Origin: CAVYBY01 sp963766935
GTDB lineage: Bacteria > Actinomycetota > UBA4738 > HRBIN12
Direction of reading: 5' to 3'
NCBI GenBank assembly: GCA_963766935.1
Contig: CAVYBY010000001.1
Coordinates: 1 to 7,983 of the forward strand
Length of the DNA stretch: 7,983 bases
Shown: positions 6,670-7,983 of the stretch, piece by piece
Position numbering within the stretch: position 1 is the first letter of the stretch
Layout of the letters: the number at the start of each line of letters is the position of its first letter
Notes under the pieces: generated by a model
Told to the model about the DNA's origin: nothing
The model's database searches: none
The model's input: only the letters and a program-made list of their open reading frames with translations
Program-made: the position numbers and the translations under genes

Positions 6670-7860
6670 TCATCCCGTCGATCGCGTGCGAACCCCCACG
6701 GCGGCATCGAGCTCGTCCAGGAGCTCGAAGACCTCCGTCGCCGCCCACGCGCGGTTGCGCTTGCCGACCGTCACGAGCCGAAGCACGCCCGTTCGCTCGA
6801 GACGGTTGAGCGCGACCCTCGCGGCCTCGTCCGAGACGCCGAGCAGATCCGAGGCCGATCCGACCGACAGGATCGGATGCCCGGGCAGCCCGTCGATGAT
6901 GCGACGGGCCGTGGACCGGGCGCTGGGCCGTCCCGCTCGCTCGAGCCACGACGCCCGGAGCTCGGCGAGGTCTCGACCGAGGTCCGTCGCGCGCTCCCCC
7001 GCGATGGTCAGGGCCGTCGCGAACGAGCCGCACCATCCGTCGAGCTCCCCGCGCCTGAACGCGGTGAGACCGTCGACGTAGGCACGGGCATCGGCCGCGA
7101 GCACCACGCTCACCGGAGGGACGACCCGCTCGGAGACATGCCTGCGGCGCAGGACGATGTGGATCAGGCACCGCCCGACCCGTCCGTTCCCGTCCGCGAA
7201 CGGGTGGATCGTCTCGAACTGGGCATGGGCGAGCGCCGCCTGCACGACGGCCGACAGGTCGGTCCGGTTGCAGAATTGCACCAGGTCGTCGAGGAGGGGC
7301 TCGACGCGGTCGGGTGGCGGCGGCACGAACTCGGCCCTCCGAGGCGTGTTCCCGCCTCCGATCCAGTTCTGCTCCCCTCGGATCCTGCCGGCGATCGCTC
7401 GATCCTGTGGCGTGTGCATGAGGACGCGGTGGACCGACAGCAGGTCCTCGACGGAGAGTGCGCCGGGCGTCATGCCGAGCTCGATCGCCCGCGCCAACGC
7501 CTCGATGTTGCGGACGATCGAGACCGCGGTCCCGCGCGCGCCTCCCGGCGCGAAGCGCGCCTCCTCGATCCGGCGGTGAGAGAGTCGGAGACCCTCGATC
7601 CTGCTGCTCGCCACGCTCTCCGCTCGGAGGAGGAGGCGGGCGACCGGCTCCAGGTCGTGGATCCCCGGCGAGGTGTCCAGGATCGCGCACGCCTTGACCG
7701 CCCGCTCCATTTCGCCGGCGACCTCGGCCGAGAGCGAGGGCTCGATCGTGGCGAGGGGATCAGGCACGAAGGCCGTGTACCGGAACGGACCTCGGTCGCG
7801 GCTGGAAACCATCTCGTGGTGCCCCGAGGCACTCCACACGAGTTCGACGAGCTCCGGCAC
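6670..7860 (-). CDS. Fic-family protein with N-terminal inhibitory motif and C-terminal winged helix
   Basis: 396 aa. The Fic core carries a complete active-site motif, HPFADGNGRVGR (219-230: catalytic H219, metal-binding D223, phosphate-binding N225, R227, R230). Upstream, GGGNTPRRAEFVPPPP (168-183) matches the flap that docks target proteins. The N-terminal region contains SSRIEG (85-90), the SxxxE(G/N) self-inhibitory helix motif in which E89 blocks productive ATP binding (class II Fic). Residues ~326-380 form a winged helix-turn-helix (SASDLLGVSDEAARVALNRLERTGVL). This layout is like the Shewanella Fic protein SO_4266. The expected reaction is AMP transfer from ATP to a protein Ser, Thr or Tyr hydroxyl; the target is unknown. 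The start is GTG, chosen because AAGGAG lies 5 bases upstream. No separate antitoxin gene is seen. The winged helix and the repeated sites upstream suggest that it regulates its own promoter. GC content is high like the left flank, so it looks native. Confidence 0.93.
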   Translation of the reverse strand: MPELVELVWSASGHHEMVSSRDRGPFRYTAFVPDPLATIEPSLSAEVAGEMERAVKACAILDTSPGIHDLEPVARLLLRAESVASSRIEGLRLSHRRIEEARFAPGGARGTAVSIVRNIEALARAIELGMTPGALSVEDLLSVHRVLMHTPQDRAIAGRIRGEQNWIGGGNTPRRAEFVPPPPDRVEPLLDDLVQFCNRTDLSAVVQAALAHAQFETIHPFADGNGRVGRCLIHIVLRRRHVSERVVPPVSVVLAADARAYVDGLTAFRRGELDGWCGSFATALTIAGERATDLGRDLAELRASWLERAGRPSARSTARRIIDGLPGHPILSVGSASDLLGVSDEAARVALNRLERTGVLRLVTVGKRNRAWAATEVFELLDELDAAVGVRTRSTG

Positions 7861-7865
7861 CTCAA

Positions 7866-7871
7866 CTCCTT
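7866..7871 (-). promoter_or_regulatory. Ribosome binding site of the Fic gene, overlapped by a half-site
   Basis: AAGGAG on the minus strand, 5 bases before the GTG at 7860. Its AAGG lies inside the half-site at 7868-7876, so anything that binds or base-pairs with that half-site would also cover the ribosome binding site. Confidence 0.8.
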
Positions 7872-7935
7872 GGGTAGGCGCTGCACTTACCCAAGGATAG
7901 GCGAATTCCTTGGGTATGCCATCTCATGCCCAAGG
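7868..7935. repeat. Four alternating 9-bp half-sites (probable operator)
   Basis: On the plus strand: CCTTGGGTA at 7868-7876, TACCCAAGG at 7888-7896, CCTTGGGTA at 7908-7916 and TGCCCAAGG at 7927-7935 (one mismatch). Orientation alternates, making two inverted repeats. Starts are 20, 20 and 19 bp apart, close to two helical turns, so all sites face nearly the same side of the DNA. The array lies immediately upstream of the Fic start and overlaps its ribosome binding site. This is what an operator for a dimeric regulator looks like; the Fic protein's own winged helix is the obvious candidate binder. An RNA hairpin role is also possible. Confidence 0.8.
7894..7922 (-). promoter_or_regulatory. 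Candidate promoter of the Fic gene
   Basis: On the minus strand ATGGCA (7922-7917) and TATCCT (7899-7894) are separated by exactly 17 bases, and each matches the sigma-70-type consensus at 4 of 6 positions. One half-site fills the spacer and another overlaps the -10 element. Transcription would begin near 7887 and give a ~27-base leader containing the last half-site and the ribosome binding site. The match is modest; the position relative to the half-sites is what makes it credible. Confidence 0.4.
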
Positions 7936-7983
7936 TCCCTTTGTCATGTGCGTGCCCGGCGCTAGGCGAGGACTCCCCGAACC

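Noticed and set aside
6579..6809. Short TTG-initiated plus-strand reading with protein-like residues, possible gene remnant
   Set aside because: Only the first ~35 codons look protein-like; it then runs antisense into the Fic gene and no homology can be recognised by eye.
6877..7965. 362-codon plus-strand open frame opposite the Fic gene
   Set aside because: It is antisense to an intact Fic coding sequence, has low-complexity RRP-rich composition and shows no recognisable motif.

Overview
The window is high-GC bacterial DNA, about 80% in the sampled lines of the flanking genes. It resembles an actinobacterial or Chloroflexota-like chromosome. The best pointer is the first gene, an alpha/beta-hydrolase fused to a class III cyclase domain, a fold combination I associate with those phyla. 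The phylum is an inference; nothing here fixes a species. There are six protein genes, no rRNA, tRNA or CRISPR array, and no recognisable transposase or integrase.

Left flank (minus strand, 38-2686): a secreted seven-repeat beta-propeller protein (lactonase / 6-phosphogluconolactonase-like) is followed downstream by the hydrolase-cyclase fusion. A GC-rich hairpin lies just past the propeller stop codon. The fusion looks catalytically altered: its hydrolase nucleophile elbow contains no serine, and the two substrate-selecting residues of the cyclase domain carry opposite charges to the canonical ones.

Centre (plus strand, 3101-6488): after a 414-base divergent intergenic region come three co-directional genes. 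They are a 613-aa alpha/beta-hydrolase with an unrecognised N-terminal half, an 82-aa orphan protein with an excellent ribosome binding site, and, 12 bases later, a 404-aa membrane protein with about three transmembrane segments. The membrane protein carries a conserved-looking GFLFGIPR / NTNLEDISDWL block and a helical cytosolic tail. That block resembles the three-TM 'YLATT' family described in computational surveys of prokaryotic conflict systems; I recall this from the literature and have not searched it. Sampled base composition here is clearly lower (53-62% GC) than in both flanks. This is the best candidate in the window for an undescribed accessory system: a hydrolase effector, a small partner and a membrane component.

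Right flank (minus strand, 6670-7860): a Fic-family AMP-transferase-type protein has an intact HPFADGNGRVGR active site, an N-terminal self-inhibitory SxxxEG motif and a C-terminal winged helix. Directly upstream are four 9-bp half-sites (CCTTGGGTA and its complement) in alternating orientation, starting 20, 20 and 19 bp apart. They cover a plausible promoter and the ribosome binding site. This looks like an autoregulatory operator, and could alternatively act as an RNA hairpin over the ribosome binding site.
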